In this document: positions 33,332 through 45,256 of the stretch, piece by piece
How the letters are laid out: every line of letters begins with the position of its first letter
Position numbering within the stretch: position 1 is the first letter of the stretch
Assembly (NCBI GenBank): GCA_958450325.1
Contig: OY288246.1
Location: forward strand, 37,752,544-37,816,543
DNA from: Agrostemma githago
Taxonomy: Eukaryota; Streptophyta; Magnoliopsida; Caryophyllales; Caryophyllaceae
Reading direction: 5' to 3'
DNA length: 64,000 nt
The notes under the pieces: generated by a model
The model's database searches: none
What the model was told of the DNA's origin: nothing
Seen by the model: the letters and a program-made list of their open reading frames with translations, nothing else
Made by a program: the position numbers and the translations under genes

Positions 33332-35250
33332 AAAACGTACATCCCAGACTATATTAATCTAAACTCACACTTGTCCTTATTCCATAACTCCAAAACAAGC
33401 CATTATCGATATATAAAAGATATCATCATTATAGATAATACGAGAACAAAAGGAAAAAGGATCACTTTCCAAAAGAGGAAACTTTCTATTTTAGGGAACT
33501 TCTATTTTTAGAAACTTCTATTTTTAGAAACTTTACTAAAAATAGCATCATATCAAAATAGCGAAAATATTAGTTTCACTAATTCAACATTTTTAGTAAA
33601 CGCTATAGATTTATAAAACTAGTATTTTCGGCCTTAACGATATTAATTGTTAAAGTAAGAACATTTGGGCTTATGAAATTATGAAAATATCATACAAGTG
33701 TTTATAAAATAATTAAAAATATCGTAAACATTTTAATACTACTAATCAGGGTATTTTCAAAATTTACAAAATTAAAATTCCCTAATTATTATTAGTTTCG
33801 ACAATACGATTATAAATAGTATTTTACGGCAAATGTTAAATTATTTCTTTTAACGTCTTTTATTTAACTTAAACCATTGGACATATTTGGAGTATGTTAA
33901 GAGATGATTTAACTCTTAAGTTTCAGATTTAAATATTTTCAAAATGGCTGGAAAAATAATTCTTTTAGGTGAAACGGATCGTTTTAACGATAAATCGTAA
34001 TTTTGTCCAAAAATCAATACTATTAATTAAAAACTCTAATAAATAGTACAAAAATCATGTAAAATAGCTAAAATATATTTATGGACATTCTGTCCAGAAA
34101 AGAAAATTTTCCAGAATATTTGAACTCGGTTTTTAAAGGGTTTTCTCGTTAATCGTCTAATCTCGACAATAATGATTACTAAACATAGTAATTACAAAAC
34201 GATTTACGTATTAATATACAAAAATTATTATTAACCTTAAAATCATGATTTTCCAGAAAATACTATTTTTCCAGATTTTCAAAAATTCCAGATTTAATAA
34301 ATCTCGTTAAAACCGTCTTTTAAACCCGTTTTCACAATTAACGATTCCATGAATAAAACTTTTCGTTCCTAAAATTTTATTAAAGCACTAAAAATAATAA
34401 AATTACATCTCATTATGAAATCATCAGAATCATATTTTTTTTCCAGATTTAATCATAGGACCAGAAATCGAGAATTTAAACAACAAACGCAGATTTATCG
34501 ATGAACGATGATTTAAAGTGATTAATTAATTCATCCACTTAACAATTCCGAAAAATTATGAAAAAGTTCAGAAAATTCTATTGCATCAGAAAGTTTCACC
34601 ACGTCAAAAATAATATTAAAATAAAATGTTTAAGTACTAGAACTAAAATTCGGCTTTTAATCGTTTTTGTCAGTAAACGGTAATAATTCAATAATCAATA
34701 ACTAAAATATCAGAAAAATACTAAATTATTAAAAATCATCAAAAATATCATTTTTTACAGAATATAAACGTATATTACATGTTTAGGCCAAATATTATGA
34801 TTTTACAAATTAATATGACGGTTTAATCGTTAATCTCGTAAAAGCGATAAAAATACCGAAACATGCAAATTTCAATTTTTAAAAATTTTCAAGATTATAT
34901 GACATACATATTTGTCAAAAATGAAATATAAAAATATACATGCAATTACATAAATAAAATCATGCAATACCGAGTATCAACGACGTTACCTCTAATTCAA
35001 GTCTGAATCGATAATATATTCGTCAGCCTCGGGATCGTCCACAAATCCTACCAAACACAAAAATCATGGCAGAAAAATACAATGAGAAAACCAATAAAAT
35101 CAAGGTAAATAATGATCGAAAACAACATCGATTATTACCTTAACGAAGAAATCGGAAAGAGGATTATTGTGACGACAAAAATGATGCGATCGAGGCTTAA
35201 ATTAAGCAAAAGTCAGCCTAGGAGAGGAGAGGAGTGTCACAGCCAGAAAT

Positions 35251-35283
35251 GAAGAAGAAGAAGAAGAAGAAGAAGAAGAAGAA
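35251..35283 (+). repeat. (GAA)n microsatellite
   Basis: About eleven GAA units followed by a T-run. Confidence 0.9.
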
Positions 35284-35704
35284 TTTTTTTCTTATGTTAA
35301 AAGTGAATAAAAGATGTAAGAAAATGGATGATTTTGTTAAGAATGAATGGCATTAAAAATTAGATGAAAACTAGGTGCCAAATAGCCTAAGGTGGCCGGC
35401 CAACATAAGTGAGGGGGAGTATGATGAGTTTGATAATAATGCATCAAATAAAAAAAAAAAAATCTTACGTTTACGTTTTAACGTGATAAAATGAAACGTA
35501 GTAAAATTGTGACAAGAAGCTTTGTCGGTCCAAAATGTGAGGAAATGGTCTCAAATAATTTATAAGTTTTTTTTGGTGCAAATGTAAGTATATATATATA
35601 TTTCCAATCATTAGTTCACCAAAACTACAATCAACTTCTATGCTATTAATCTATCCACAGAACTATGATATTTACTCGGAATATTGTGTCTAATGAGAGT
35701 GATT

Positions 35705-36345
35705 CTAGAGCAAATCTCCTTTTTCACTAATTCCATTAACCGTGTGGGACGCTCTATCTCTTGACAGAGCTTGCCTTGGTTTCGATTTTTCTAGACATGG
35801 TACCAAACTGCCAGTATCCCAGCTGCATAAACTTGCTTTAATAGAAGGGACTTGGCTCGAAAGCTCTTCCACCACTTCACAGTGTCCTGAAGTGGGATGG
35901 AACATTGCATCCACAGAGATAAAAGCTTGAAACATTGTTGGAGAGAACAGATGGTCATGAGTCTCATTAGCTGCTCCACAAATACTGCAATCTAAGTCCA
36001 CTTAATAACCATCTTAGCGAGCCTGTCTTTAGTTAATAACCGTCTATGACTGATTAGCCAAGCATTGAAACAATGACGAGGGAGGCTGACTCTGTTCCAG
36101 ATTAGCTTGTCCCACATCACCCGTTGCCCCTTGATGCGTAACCAGTCATAACCCTCACCCACTTCATAAGATCTATGTTGAGCCAAGAGAGTAGGGAAGA
36201 GATTGTTGGAGTAGAATTTGTCCTTAACCCAGCAGATCTTTCTCCAAGACCAACTGGAATTAAGGGGGGGTTGATAAGTAGCCCAATCTCTGCCTCTCAA
36301 ATACACCGCATGAACCCATTTCACCCACAAATGATCCGCTTTGAA
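35705..36345 (-). pseudogene. LINE C-terminal fragment, zf-RVT region
   Basis: Encodes WVKWVHAVYLRGRDWATYQPP ... WDKLIWNRVSLPRHCFNAWLISHRRLLTKDRL, then, after a frame change near 36000, CSICGAANETHDHLF. This is the plant LINE zinc-binding region downstream of RT. The frame is broken at least once, so it is not functional. Confidence 0.78.
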
Positions 36346-36396
36346 ATGCCTTTAACTATTTTGCGATTACTTTGAAATGCCTTTAACTAGTTTCGA

Positions 36397-36666
36397 GTGT
36401 TCATTATTCCTTCCTCAGTGATAGCCCAGATAAATGCTATTTGTCGGAATTTTCTTTGGCAAGGAAGTGAACACTACCAAATGCCTCCTTTGATAGCTTG
36501 GGACAAAGTCTGTAGTCCGCGAATGGAAGGGGGTTCGGGTCTGAAACACCTACACACTTGGAACTTAGCAGCAATTGGAAAATATGCGTGGTGGGTGGCT
36601 TGCAAAGCGGATCATTTGTGGGTGAAATGGGTTCGTGCGGTGTATTTGAGCCTTAATTCCAGTTGA
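36397..36666 (+). pseudogene. LINE RT fragment, inverted piece
   Basis: Encodes SSVIAQINAICRNFLWQG, PPLIAWDKVCSPRMEGG and WNLAAIGKYAWWVACKADHLW, matching the thumb-side region of plant LINE RTs (compare GICRNYLWTG in the 23799-25251 copy). It ends YLSLNSS; compared with the minus piece about 11 residues are missing between YL and LNSS. Confidence 0.75.
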
Positions 36667-37106
36667 TAAAAAGTATAATCGCAAAATAGTTAAAGACATT
36701 TCAAAGTAATTCGAGTAAACCTCACGTATGAAAATAATAATTTGCGAAACTTTGTATTAAAATCATAAATGGCTACTCTTTAGTGAATAAAATTATTTCC
36801 TAGTTGAAAATATTATATAACTGTATTAAACATTTTTAGCAAGAGGGTTAACTTAAATCCGAGCTTAAAAACGTCAACTCGAAGAGAAGTAGAATTCCTC
36901 GCGGAAAATAAATTAGTTTACGAAGAAAATCAAATAAATAGATTTGAAAGAATTAAAATCTTTAAAAATAGAAATAAATATCATTAAACTCAAAAATGAA
37001 AATAGAGCTTAGTAAAATGATGAAATATGAGGCCGAAAAGTGACAGAGTTAAGACGGAGTCCTAACGGAAAGAATTAAAATGCTTAGAAAAATAGCGGGT
37101 GTTACA

Positions 37107-37130
37107 ATCCTCCCCACTAAAAGAAAGTTT
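37107..37130 (-). other. Polypurine tract of the Tekay-like element
   Basis: The minus strand reads TTTAGTGGGGAGGAT just before the LTR start TGTAACACCCG, downstream of a 'tcgaggacgaaac' motif common at the end of Tekay/Del-type elements. Confidence 0.65.
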
Positions 37131-37175
37131 CGTCCTCGAAACTAAGAATAAGCAGATAGGAAATCGAGGTTTACC

Positions 37176-37690
37176 TTACTCGAAGAGATGAGGTTGCTTA
37201 GCTCGCATCGATGATTCAGTTTTCCACGTTTCTTCCTCAAACCGATTACAGCGCCACAGAACCTTCACCAGAGGTACAACCTTGTTCCTTAAACGCTTCT
37301 CACGGTGGTCGGTAATCTTCACCGGCCTCTCTTCATAAGTCAAATCTGTTTCGAGATCAACGATCTCAGGTTCCATCACGTGCTCGTGATCACTAACATA
37401 TTTGCTCAACTGAGAAACATGAAAGACATCGTGAACCTTACCCATAGAAGCAGGCAATTCCAGCTTATAAGCAACTTTGCCCACCCTCTCGATCACAGGG
37501 TACGGACCAACAAACTTAAGGCTGAGCTTGCCCTTAATACCAAATTGTTTCACCCCCTTCATAGGTGATACCTTCAGAAACACAAGATAACCAACCGAAA
37601 ACTCCAAAGGTCGGCGGCGGACATCGGCATACGACTTCTGTCAATCCTGGGCTGACTTCATCCTAGATCGGACCACATTCACAACATCTA
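37176..37690 (-). pseudogene. Tekay-like integrase C-terminus with chromodomain
   Basis: The main open part (37176-37607) reads VGYLVFLKVSPMKGVKQFG, LSLKFVGPYPVIERVGKVAYKLELP, VHDVFHVSQLSKYV, then a chromodomain-like stretch (YEERPVKITDHREKRLRNK, PLVKVLWRCNRFEEETW). Upstream the frame continues (SYADVRRRPLEF) but is broken by a TGA where relatives have an Arg codon (QD-stop-QKSYADV). Cut at 37690. The chromodomain identifies a chromovirus, most like Tekay/Del. Confidence 0.85.
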
Positions 37691-37691
37691 T

Positions 37692-38661
37692 TGTAACACC
37701 CCCATTTACCCAGGAGCCTTATCAAGACATTCCCGAATAAATAAAGGTGTTACCATCTCGGTTCCCCGAGGTAGTAGTTCATTACAATACAACATGGAAT
37801 GCCAAACTGACCATATGACTTAAACATTATAGCTCACAAACTATTACAACTCTGGTTACACAGCGGAAGCTATACAATCTATATAAACAGGAATGCCTAC
37901 GCATTAACCCGTCCTACGACCAGGATCATTATCGCGTTCACCCCAAACCCGTACAAGCATCCCAGCATCCAAACACATCACAATATACAAAACCTGTATT
38001 ATAGACTGCTCCCCAATTGATCGAAAATATCAATTGGATCATCACAGACCCCCAATAAAGTAGGGTGACAATTTAGATAGAGAAAACGGTTAGAACAAGC
38101 TAACATATAACACATGTGCATAATATAAAACATCCTGTCTCAACCGTCTCAGTACCATCATCGGTACCAATCAATAATATCATCTCCACATTCTCGGTAC
38201 CATCACGGTACGAATCAATAATCTCATCTCAACTCTTCTGGCAGGCCCTTTCATTCCGAGTGTGCACCCCCCCCCCCCGTAGGTTCAACAACCCGCGAGG
38301 AGAAATCAGGGAGGGGACCGTGATCAAGGGCCCTGGCTAGGTCTAAAGCTAGCCTCACTAACTCCAATATATAAATATTCATTTATCATTCTCCCATCAT
38401 TATTCGACATCTCATTCTCATTAGCACGATATCACATCGTACTCGTAGCTCATACATGCATCACAATATTAACGTATTCAAAGTAAGGGAAAACCTTACC
38501 TAGTCAGCAGGTCACCACCACGTCAGTAGTACAGATCACCAAGGGAACTTTACGATGTCTTATCCTAGTAAAATATTATATACTTAAATTAATATCAATC
38601 CTAACGTGTAAACTTATAAAATAAAACCCGATACCGACTTAGTTATAATATATCATTATAT
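37692..38661 (+). repeat. LTR-like stretch starting TGTAACACCCCC
   Basis: Begins TGTAACACCCCC right after the broken Tekay integrase. It includes 'cagcggaagc' (37861), a twofold repeat of about 45 bp with 'ggtaccatca..ggtac.aatcaataat' (38148-38236) and a run of 12 C (38267-38278). No ORF with recognisable domains. Interrupted at 38667 by the GP element (target AATCG). Confidence 0.45.
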
Positions 38662-38666
38662 AATCG

Positions 38667-39372
38667 TGATCCGAATGAAGAAGCTACAAACCAAGAGTTC
38701 AATGAAGTTACACTAGCTCCAAATGGTCCTAGTCCAGCCACCTTAGCCCCTCCTTCAAGTCTAGTAGTGTGCCTTCTTCAAGTGCTAAACTAGCTCGTGC
38801 AAGCAACTACTTGGACCGAATAAAAGAGCTGTTCTACAAGTCAAATAATCAAGACCATTTGGATGCATTAACTTGGGTTCACACTCATTCATTCAGGAGC
38901 TATGCACCGGAGTTTGTAGGCTGATTGTGTTCACATTCTTACTTTGTCTAAGTTCATTTTCTTAGCTTTGTTTTTATCTCCTTATCTTTGTTTGTATCAC
39001 CCTTGACCATGCTGGTTTAGGACGTATTGTAGGCTATATATAGCCATCAATTTGATGAATAAGGCATCCAATTTGCAAAAAAAAGCAAAACTGAGTAAAG
39101 CTAAGCTTTTCCTTTCGTCTTTGTAGCTTACAAGACAAAGTATTAGAGTTAGCCGCGTTACAAGCTCTATACTCGCTTATTCAATCGAGTGTTTGAATTA
39201 GCACCCGCTTTGTTGAGGTATAGGTCTATCTCACTAAGCATATTATCCTTGGTTACATTCTATCATCCTTACAACACCTATTACATTCTGATTTTGTTGC
39301 TTGTTTTACGTTTATCTCAAAGTACTATCAACCTCCATATTACTCGTCCAAAGTTCACCTTAACTCACATCA
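38667..39372 (+). repeat. 5' LTR of GP element
   Basis: 706 bp; TATA palindrome at 39032-39045. The sequence is more diverged from the other LTRs (for example 'aagacgtaaag', 'tattagagttagccgcg'). Confidence 0.88.
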
Positions 39373-39376
39373 TTAG

Positions 39377-39388
39377 TGGTATCAGAGC
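39377..39388 (+). other. Primer binding site, initiator tRNA-Met type
   Basis: TGGTATCAGAGC after the TTAG spacer. Confidence 0.92.
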
Positions 39389-39412
39389 TTTGGTCTTCCT
39401 AAGACGTAAAGA

Positions 39413-40401
39413 ATGGCAGGAGGAGTGAACTTTGACGACCCTAACTTCTTGGAGCACCTAAAGAAAGCATTGGAGAACTACCAGCCCATGAATTCTCGTT
39501 TCCAAGCAAGAAGAGAGCCGGTGGACAGAATCAAAGTGAACGAACTCCCTGAGTTCATTGGAGGTACTGATCCTGAAGTCTATTTGGAATGGGAAAGAAA
39601 CATTGAGAAGCTTTTTGATTTCAAAGACTTGGAGGACGAGGAGAGGTGCAAGTATGCAATTCTGAAGCTAAGCAAAGGGGCTTCTCTTTGGTATGAAGGG
39701 CTGAAAATACAACGCACCAGGGATGGAAAGGGTAAGATTTCTTCTTGGGAGTCCTTAAAACGTAAGCTACGTAAGAGGTATGTTCCAACTACGCATAAGT
39801 TATCCTTATACAAAAAGATTGCTAATCTCGTACAAGGAAGAATGAGTGTTAGCGAGTACATTGAGGAGTTTGAGAACTTGGTATTAATGGGGGAAGAGAT
39901 AAAAATGGCTAGATTCTTACGTGGGTTAAATCGTAGTATTGCTAATACAGTTGATTTATGTCCATACTCTTTTTGATACTTTGTGTGGGTTGTGTTTAAA
40001 AATTGAGGCACAAGGGAAGGCAAAACATGAGGGTGAGTCTAGTAAGGGTCATACTTGGCCACGAACTGATGAAGGTAATAGGTTCAATTCTACTAATACT
40101 AATCAACCCCTCACTATTAAGAATAACCCAGCAACCCCACTTCAATCTACTACTAAAACACCCACTGAAACTAGTCTATCCAAAGTACGTTGTTTCAAGT
40201 GTCAAGGGTTTGGTCACTACAAAAACGCTTGTCCTAATAAGAGAGTTGTGACCTTAAGAGAAGTGATCACTGTTAGGGATGAAATATGGGAAGAGGAACA
40301 ACGTATAGGGGCTGTTTTCAATGTTAACGAGGAAGAGGAAGAGGAAGATATTGAGGCTTATGAACCCCCAACTTATGATACACTCTAAGTACTACGTACT
40401 C
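39413..40401 (+). pseudogene. Gag (capsid and zinc knuckle), frameshifted
   Basis: Starts MAGGVNFDDPNFLE at 39413. The capsid is well conserved but lacks five residues (VEENE) at LMGEEIKMAR. A small indel near 39968 shifts the frame at CPYS. The second frame (39939-40388) carries the CCHC knuckle (CFKCQGFGHYKNAC) and the acidic linker, and ends at a TAA (40386-40388) that replaces a Leu codon. Interrupted at 40401 by the PL insertion; protease resumes at 45257. Confidence 0.87.
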
Positions 40402-41115
40402 TGATCCGAATGAAGAGGCTAAAGAGTTCAATGAAGTAACACTAGCTCCTAATAGTTCTAGTCAAGCCACATTAACACCTCCTACCAGCCTAGTAGTGTG
40501 CCTCCTCCAAGTATTAAGTTAGCTCGTATAGGAGCTGAATAAAGGAGCAAAGAAGTCAAGGTAAATTGAAGACATTAACTTGGGTTCACACCATGGCTAT
40601 GTTCACATAGTGTGCATCATCAAGCTTTGTTTTTGGCTCCATGTTCACACAAGAGGACCGCGGCTGATTAAGAGCTTTGTTATTAGCTCCTAAGCCTTGT
40701 TATTAGCTCCTTGTTCACATGGTTGTAACTTTGTTTTTGTCACCCCTAATCAGCCGAGTTTAAGGTCTGATTGTAGGCTATATATAGCCATGTAGTTGAA
40801 TGAATAAAACATCCAATTTGCATATCAAAAACCTGAGTAAAGCTAAGCTTTCTTTTACGTCCTTGTTGTTTACAAGACAAAGTCTAGAGTAAGTCGCGTT
40901 ACAAGCTCTAAACTCGCTATTTCAATCGAGTGTTTGATCTAGCAACCGCTTTGTTGAAGTATAGGTCTACTTCACCTAGCATACTATCCTTGGTTACGGT
41001 TTATTCATCCTTAAAACTATCCTTTCATTCTGTTTTGGTTACTTGTTCACGTTCCATTTCAGAATACTAATCATATCTCTCATTCTTGTTTCAAAGTTCA
41101 TATCAACTCACATCA
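40402..41115 (+). repeat. 5' LTR of PL element
   Basis: 714 bp; TATA palindrome at 40776-40789 present. Confidence 0.92.
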
Positions 41116-41119
41116 TTAG

Positions 41120-41131
41120 TGGTATCAGAGC
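41120..41131 (+). other. Primer binding site, initiator tRNA-Met type
   Basis: TGGTATCAGAGC after TTAG. Confidence 0.93.
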
Positions 41132-41156
41132 TTTGGTTTTCTATTTAGACGCAAGC

Positions 41157-44100
41157 ATGGCAGGAGTTGTGAGCTTTGAAGACGCTAGTTTCTTGGAAGG
41201 TCTAAAGAAAGAATCAGTGTGCAAGATGAACAAACTTTCTAAGTCCATTGGCGCATCTGGTCCTGAAGTCTGCTTGGGAGAAAAGGAGGAAGAAGGAATA
41301 GACTATGAGCTCCCAACGTATGGTAATGTTTTAGTACTACGTACACTCCATGCTAAACCCATCCCACACAACACCGAACAAAGAGACCAACTCTGTCACA
41401 CAAAATGTCTAGTTAATACCAAATGGTGTAGTTTGATTATTGATGGAGGTAGTTGTACGAATGTTGCCTCTACTGAAATGGTAGCTAAGTTAGGTCTAAC
41501 CACTACTAATCACCCTAGACCGTATGCATTACGTTGGCTAGATAATGAAAACAAAATAAAAGTCACAAAACAAGTAAGAGTAGGTTTAACTATGGGGTCT
41601 TATGTCGATGAGGTTCTTTGTGATGTTATCCCTATGGACGCTTGTCATATACTTTTGGGGCGTCCTTGGCAGTTTGATAGGGATGTGGTACACCATGGTA
41701 GAAAGAATGAATACGAATTGAGGGACAAAGGAAAGAAAATCATTCTAAAACCTATGACTCCCCAAGCTGTTAGAGCTATGACCTCCAACAAAACCAAGAA
41801 ACCTAACCTCACCATCTTTGCGAGTGAGAGTGAAGTAGAGCAGGCTTTACAAGAGGGGGAGCGTGTCTTTGTCATGATGGCTAATGAAAAACCCATAGAA
41901 GTTGAGAATGGGCTTGGAGGAAAGCCATTTGAGGAATTGTTACACGAGTTTAAGGATGTCTTCCCCGAGGAATTACCCGTTGGTTTACCACCTATTAGAG
42001 GTATAGAATACCAAATCGACCTCATTCCAGGATCAACCTTACCCAATAAGGCAGCATATAGGTGTAATCCGGAGGAAACTAAGGAATTACAAAGACAAAT
42101 AGATGAGTTAATGAGTCGAGGGTATGTGCGGGAGAGCCTTAGTCCTTGTGCTGTTCCAGTCCTTTTAGTACCTAAGAAAGATGGGACTTGGAGAATGTGT
42201 GTAGGTAGTAGAGCCGTTAACAACATCACCATTAAGTATAGATTTCCTATTCCAAGGTTAGATGATATGTTAGACGAGCTTCATGGGGCAGTGGTCTTCT
42301 CCAAAATTGATCTAAGAAGCGGGTACCATCAAATCAGAATGAGGGAAGGAGATGAATGGAAGACCGCTTTCAAAATTAAGCATGGACTCTATGAGTGGAC
42401 GGTCATGCCATTTGGTCTCACCAACGCTCCAAGCACGTTCATGAGGCTAATGAACGAAGTACTTAAGGCCTACTTAGGTCGCTTTATTGTGGTTTACTTG
42501 GATGATATCCTTGTGTATAGCAGGTCTTTGGAGGAGCATATGGAGCACTTAAGACTACTGTTTACAACACTTCGCAAGCAACAACTATTTGGGAAGAAGG
42601 AGAAGTGTGCTTTCTTTGTGGAGAGCGTAGTGTGCCTTGGCTACGTAGTGTCCAAAGAAGGAGTGTCAGTTGATCAAACCAAAGTGGAATCCATACGTAC
42701 TTGGCCAATCCCTTCCACCATTACAGAAGTAAGATCATTTCATGGTTTGGCTTCTTTTTACAGGAGATTCATTAAGGACTTTAGCACTATCACAAGTCCT
42801 ATCACCGAATGCTTGAAGAAAGGCGCGTTTGTTTGGTCCAAAGCTGCCCAAGAAGCCTTTGAAGCCATCAAAGAGAAGTTGTGTTCCGCTCCTATCTTAG
42901 CCCTTCCTGATTTCTCTCAGCCATTTGAGGTGGAATGTGACGCTAGTGGAGTAGGAATTGGTGTTGTTCTTGTACAAAATAAGCGCCCCATTGCCTATTT
43001 CTCAGAAAAACTCAATGGAGCAAGGCTGAACTATTGCACCTACGACAAGGAGTTCTATGCCATAGTAAGAGCTCTTGATCATTGGAGTCATTACCTTCGT
43101 ACTAACCATTTTATTCTCCATTCAGATCGTGAGTCCCTAAAGTACATCAATGGCCAACAAAAGTTAAGTCCAAGGCATGCCAAGTGGGTAGAATTCTCGC
43201 AATCCTTTCATTTCTCTTCAAAGTACAAGGATGGAAAAAGTAACGTAGTAGCTGATGCACTATCCCACCGCTACACTTTACTATCTACTTTGGATGTGAG
43301 GTTGCTTGGATTTGAAACTCTAAAAGACTACTACAACAATGATGCTGACTTTGGTGAAACCTTCACCAAATGCAAGGAGGGAGCCTTTGATGAGTTTGTT
43401 TTGTAGGAGGGATTTCTTTTCAAAGGAAACCGCCTGTGTGTGCCCAAGCATCCCATTAGAGAGCTACTGGTTAGAGAAGCTCATGGAGGAGGATTAGCGG
43501 GTCATTTTGGCATCACAAGAACTTTGGAGGTCTTAAAGGAGCACTTCTTTTGGCCAAAGATGCAAGGAAGTGTCCAGCATGTAGTAAGCAAGTGTGTGAC
43601 TTGCCAATTTGCCAAAAGTTCTTTCAAACCCGGAGTCTACACGCCCTTACCCACTCCTAATAGGCCATGGGAAGATGTATCCATGGATTTCATTGTAGCC
43701 TTACCAAGAACCGCTAGAGGAAAGGATGCTATCATGGTGGTGGTAGATCGGTTTTCAAAGATGGCTCACTTCATTGCTTGCCACCAAACGGATGATGCTA
43801 GCAATGTTGCTGACTTATACTTCAAAGAGGTGGTGCGTCTCCATGGAGTACCCAAGTCCATTGTCTCTGATCGTGATTCAAAGTTCCTTAGTTACTTTTG
43901 GAACACATTATGGAGGAAGGTGGGAACCAAGCTCTTATTTAGCACTTCTCATCATCCACAAACAGATGGACAAACCGAGGTTACCAATCGCACTTTGGGG
44001 ACGTTGTTAAGAGGCCTTGTAAGTAAGACTCAAAAGGATTGGGATATCAAGCTTGCCCATGCTGAATTTGCCTACAATCGCTCTCCTACTTATGCTACCT

Positions 44101-44678
44101 CTCATTCCCCTTTTGAGGCCGTATATGGGATCAATCCTTACATGCCTTTGGACCTGATTCCTCTACCTAAGGATGAGTTAGTCCACAAGGATGTGGAGTC
44201 CAAACTAAAGGCTATGATCAAACTCCACGAGCAAATTCAAGAAAGGATCAAGGAGGTTAATGAAGCATACAAAAGAAGGTCCAACAAGAACAGGAAACCA
44301 AGACTTTTTCAAGAGGGTGACTTAGTTTGGGTTCACTTGAGAAAGGAGAGGTTTCCAAACAAAAGAAAGAATAAGTTGATGCCACGAGCAGAAGGTCCTT
44401 ATAAGATCATATCAAAGGTAAACGACAATGCTTACAAAGTGGAATTACCGGATGATTATGGAGTTCATGCTACGTTCAATGTGGGAGACCTTTCTCCTTA
44501 CCTTGATGATGATGGCATTTCAGAATTGAGGGCAATTCCTTTTCAAGGGGGAGGAGATGATCTGAATGAAGAGGCTAAAGAGTTCAATGAAGTAACACTA
44601 GCTCCTAATAGTTCTAGTCAAGCCACATTAGCACCTCCTACCAGCCTAGTAGTGTGCCTCCTCCAAGTATTAAGTTAG
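41157..44678 (+). pseudogene. Gag-less protease-RT-RNase H-integrase polyprotein with one nonsense codon
   Basis: Starts MAGVVSFEDASFLE at 41157 with the same gag deletion as 29164-32684. Protease DGGS, RT YLDDILVYSR, RNase H and integrase (HHCC finger, DDE core, AEGPYKI) are all present in one frame. A TAG at 43404-43406 replaces the CAG of FVLQEGF between RNase H and integrase. Other changes: CVGSRAVNN for CVDSRAVNN, HSDRES for HSDHES, and VADALSHRY for VADALSRRY. The C-terminus is LTR-encoded and ends at 44678. Confidence 0.9.
44545..44557 (+). other. Polypurine tract
   Basis: AAGGGGGAGGAGA before the 3' LTR. Confidence 0.87.
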
Positions 44679-45251
44679 CTCGTATAGGAGCTGAATAAAG
44701 GAGCAAAGAAGTCAAGGTAAATTGAAGACATTAACTTGGGTTCACACCATGGCTATGTTCACATAGTGTGCATCATCAAGCTTTGTTTTTGGCTCCATGT
44801 TCACACAAGAGGACCGCGGCTGATTAAGAGCTTTGTTATTAGCTCCTAAGCCTTGTTATTTGCTCCTTGTTCACATGGTTGTAACTTTGTTTTTGTCACC
44901 CCTAATCAGCCGAGTTTAAGGTCCCATGTAGTTGAATGAATAAAACATCCAATTTGCATATCAAAAACCTGAGTAAAGCTAAGCTTTCTTTTACGTCCTT
45001 GTTGTTTACAAGACAAAGTCTGGAGTAAGTCGCGTTACAAGCTCTAAACTCGCTATTTCAATCGAGTGTTTGATCTAGCAACCGCTTTGTTGAAGTATAG
45101 GTCTACTTCACCTAGCATACTATCCTTGGTTACGGTTTATTCATCCTTAAAACTATCCTTTCATTCTGTTTTGGTTACTTGTTCACGTTCCATTTCAGAA
45201 TACTAATCATATCTCTCATTCTTGTTTCAAAGTTCATATTAACTCACATCA
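44558..45251 (+). repeat. 3' LTR of PL element, TATA box deleted
   Basis: 694 bp; starts TGATCTGAAT (one change from TGATCCGAAT). It lacks 20 bp present in the 5' LTR, exactly removing the palindromic TATA (5' LTR 40769-40788 region). Confidence 0.9.
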
Positions 45252-45256
45252 TACTC

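Larger units (their letters stand above)
35567..36667 (-). mobile_element. Rearranged LINE fragment with inverted 5' segment
   Basis: The minus-strand part (35567 to about 36345) ends in a short poly(A) (poly-T 35567-35574) and encodes a zf-RVT region. The plus-strand part (about 36390-36666) encodes the preceding RT piece. Both contain the overlap KADHLWVKWV. A 5' segment inverted relative to the 3' segment is the signature of twin priming. Between them lies filler resembling the surrounding LTR (see findings). Confidence 0.78.
33337..37106 (-). repeat. Tekay-like 3' LTR arm, minus orientation, interrupted by a LINE
   Basis: On the minus strand it starts TGTAACACCCG at 37106, directly after a G-rich tract and an integrase-chromodomain ORF, so it is the 3' LTR of a Tekay-like element. 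It matches 23566-27065 in inverted orientation for most of its length; the part at about 33337-33930 has no clear match in the other arm. Contents are AT-rich and noncoding apart from the LINE fragment; a (GAA)n run is at 35251-35283. Confidence 0.7.
40402..45251 (+). mobile_element. Pol class (PL) element, target duplication TACTC
   Basis: LTRs 40402-41115 (714 bp) and 44558-45251 (694 bp), flanked by TACTC at 40397-40401 and 45252-45256. The internal region encodes protease-RT-RNase H-integrase without capsid. It is inserted into the gag-pro ORF of a GP element, pairing the two complementary classes physically. Confidence 0.93.

Noticed and set aside
38267..38278. C12 homopolymer as regulatory element
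   Set aside because: Likely simple sequence; length may also be a sequencing artefact.
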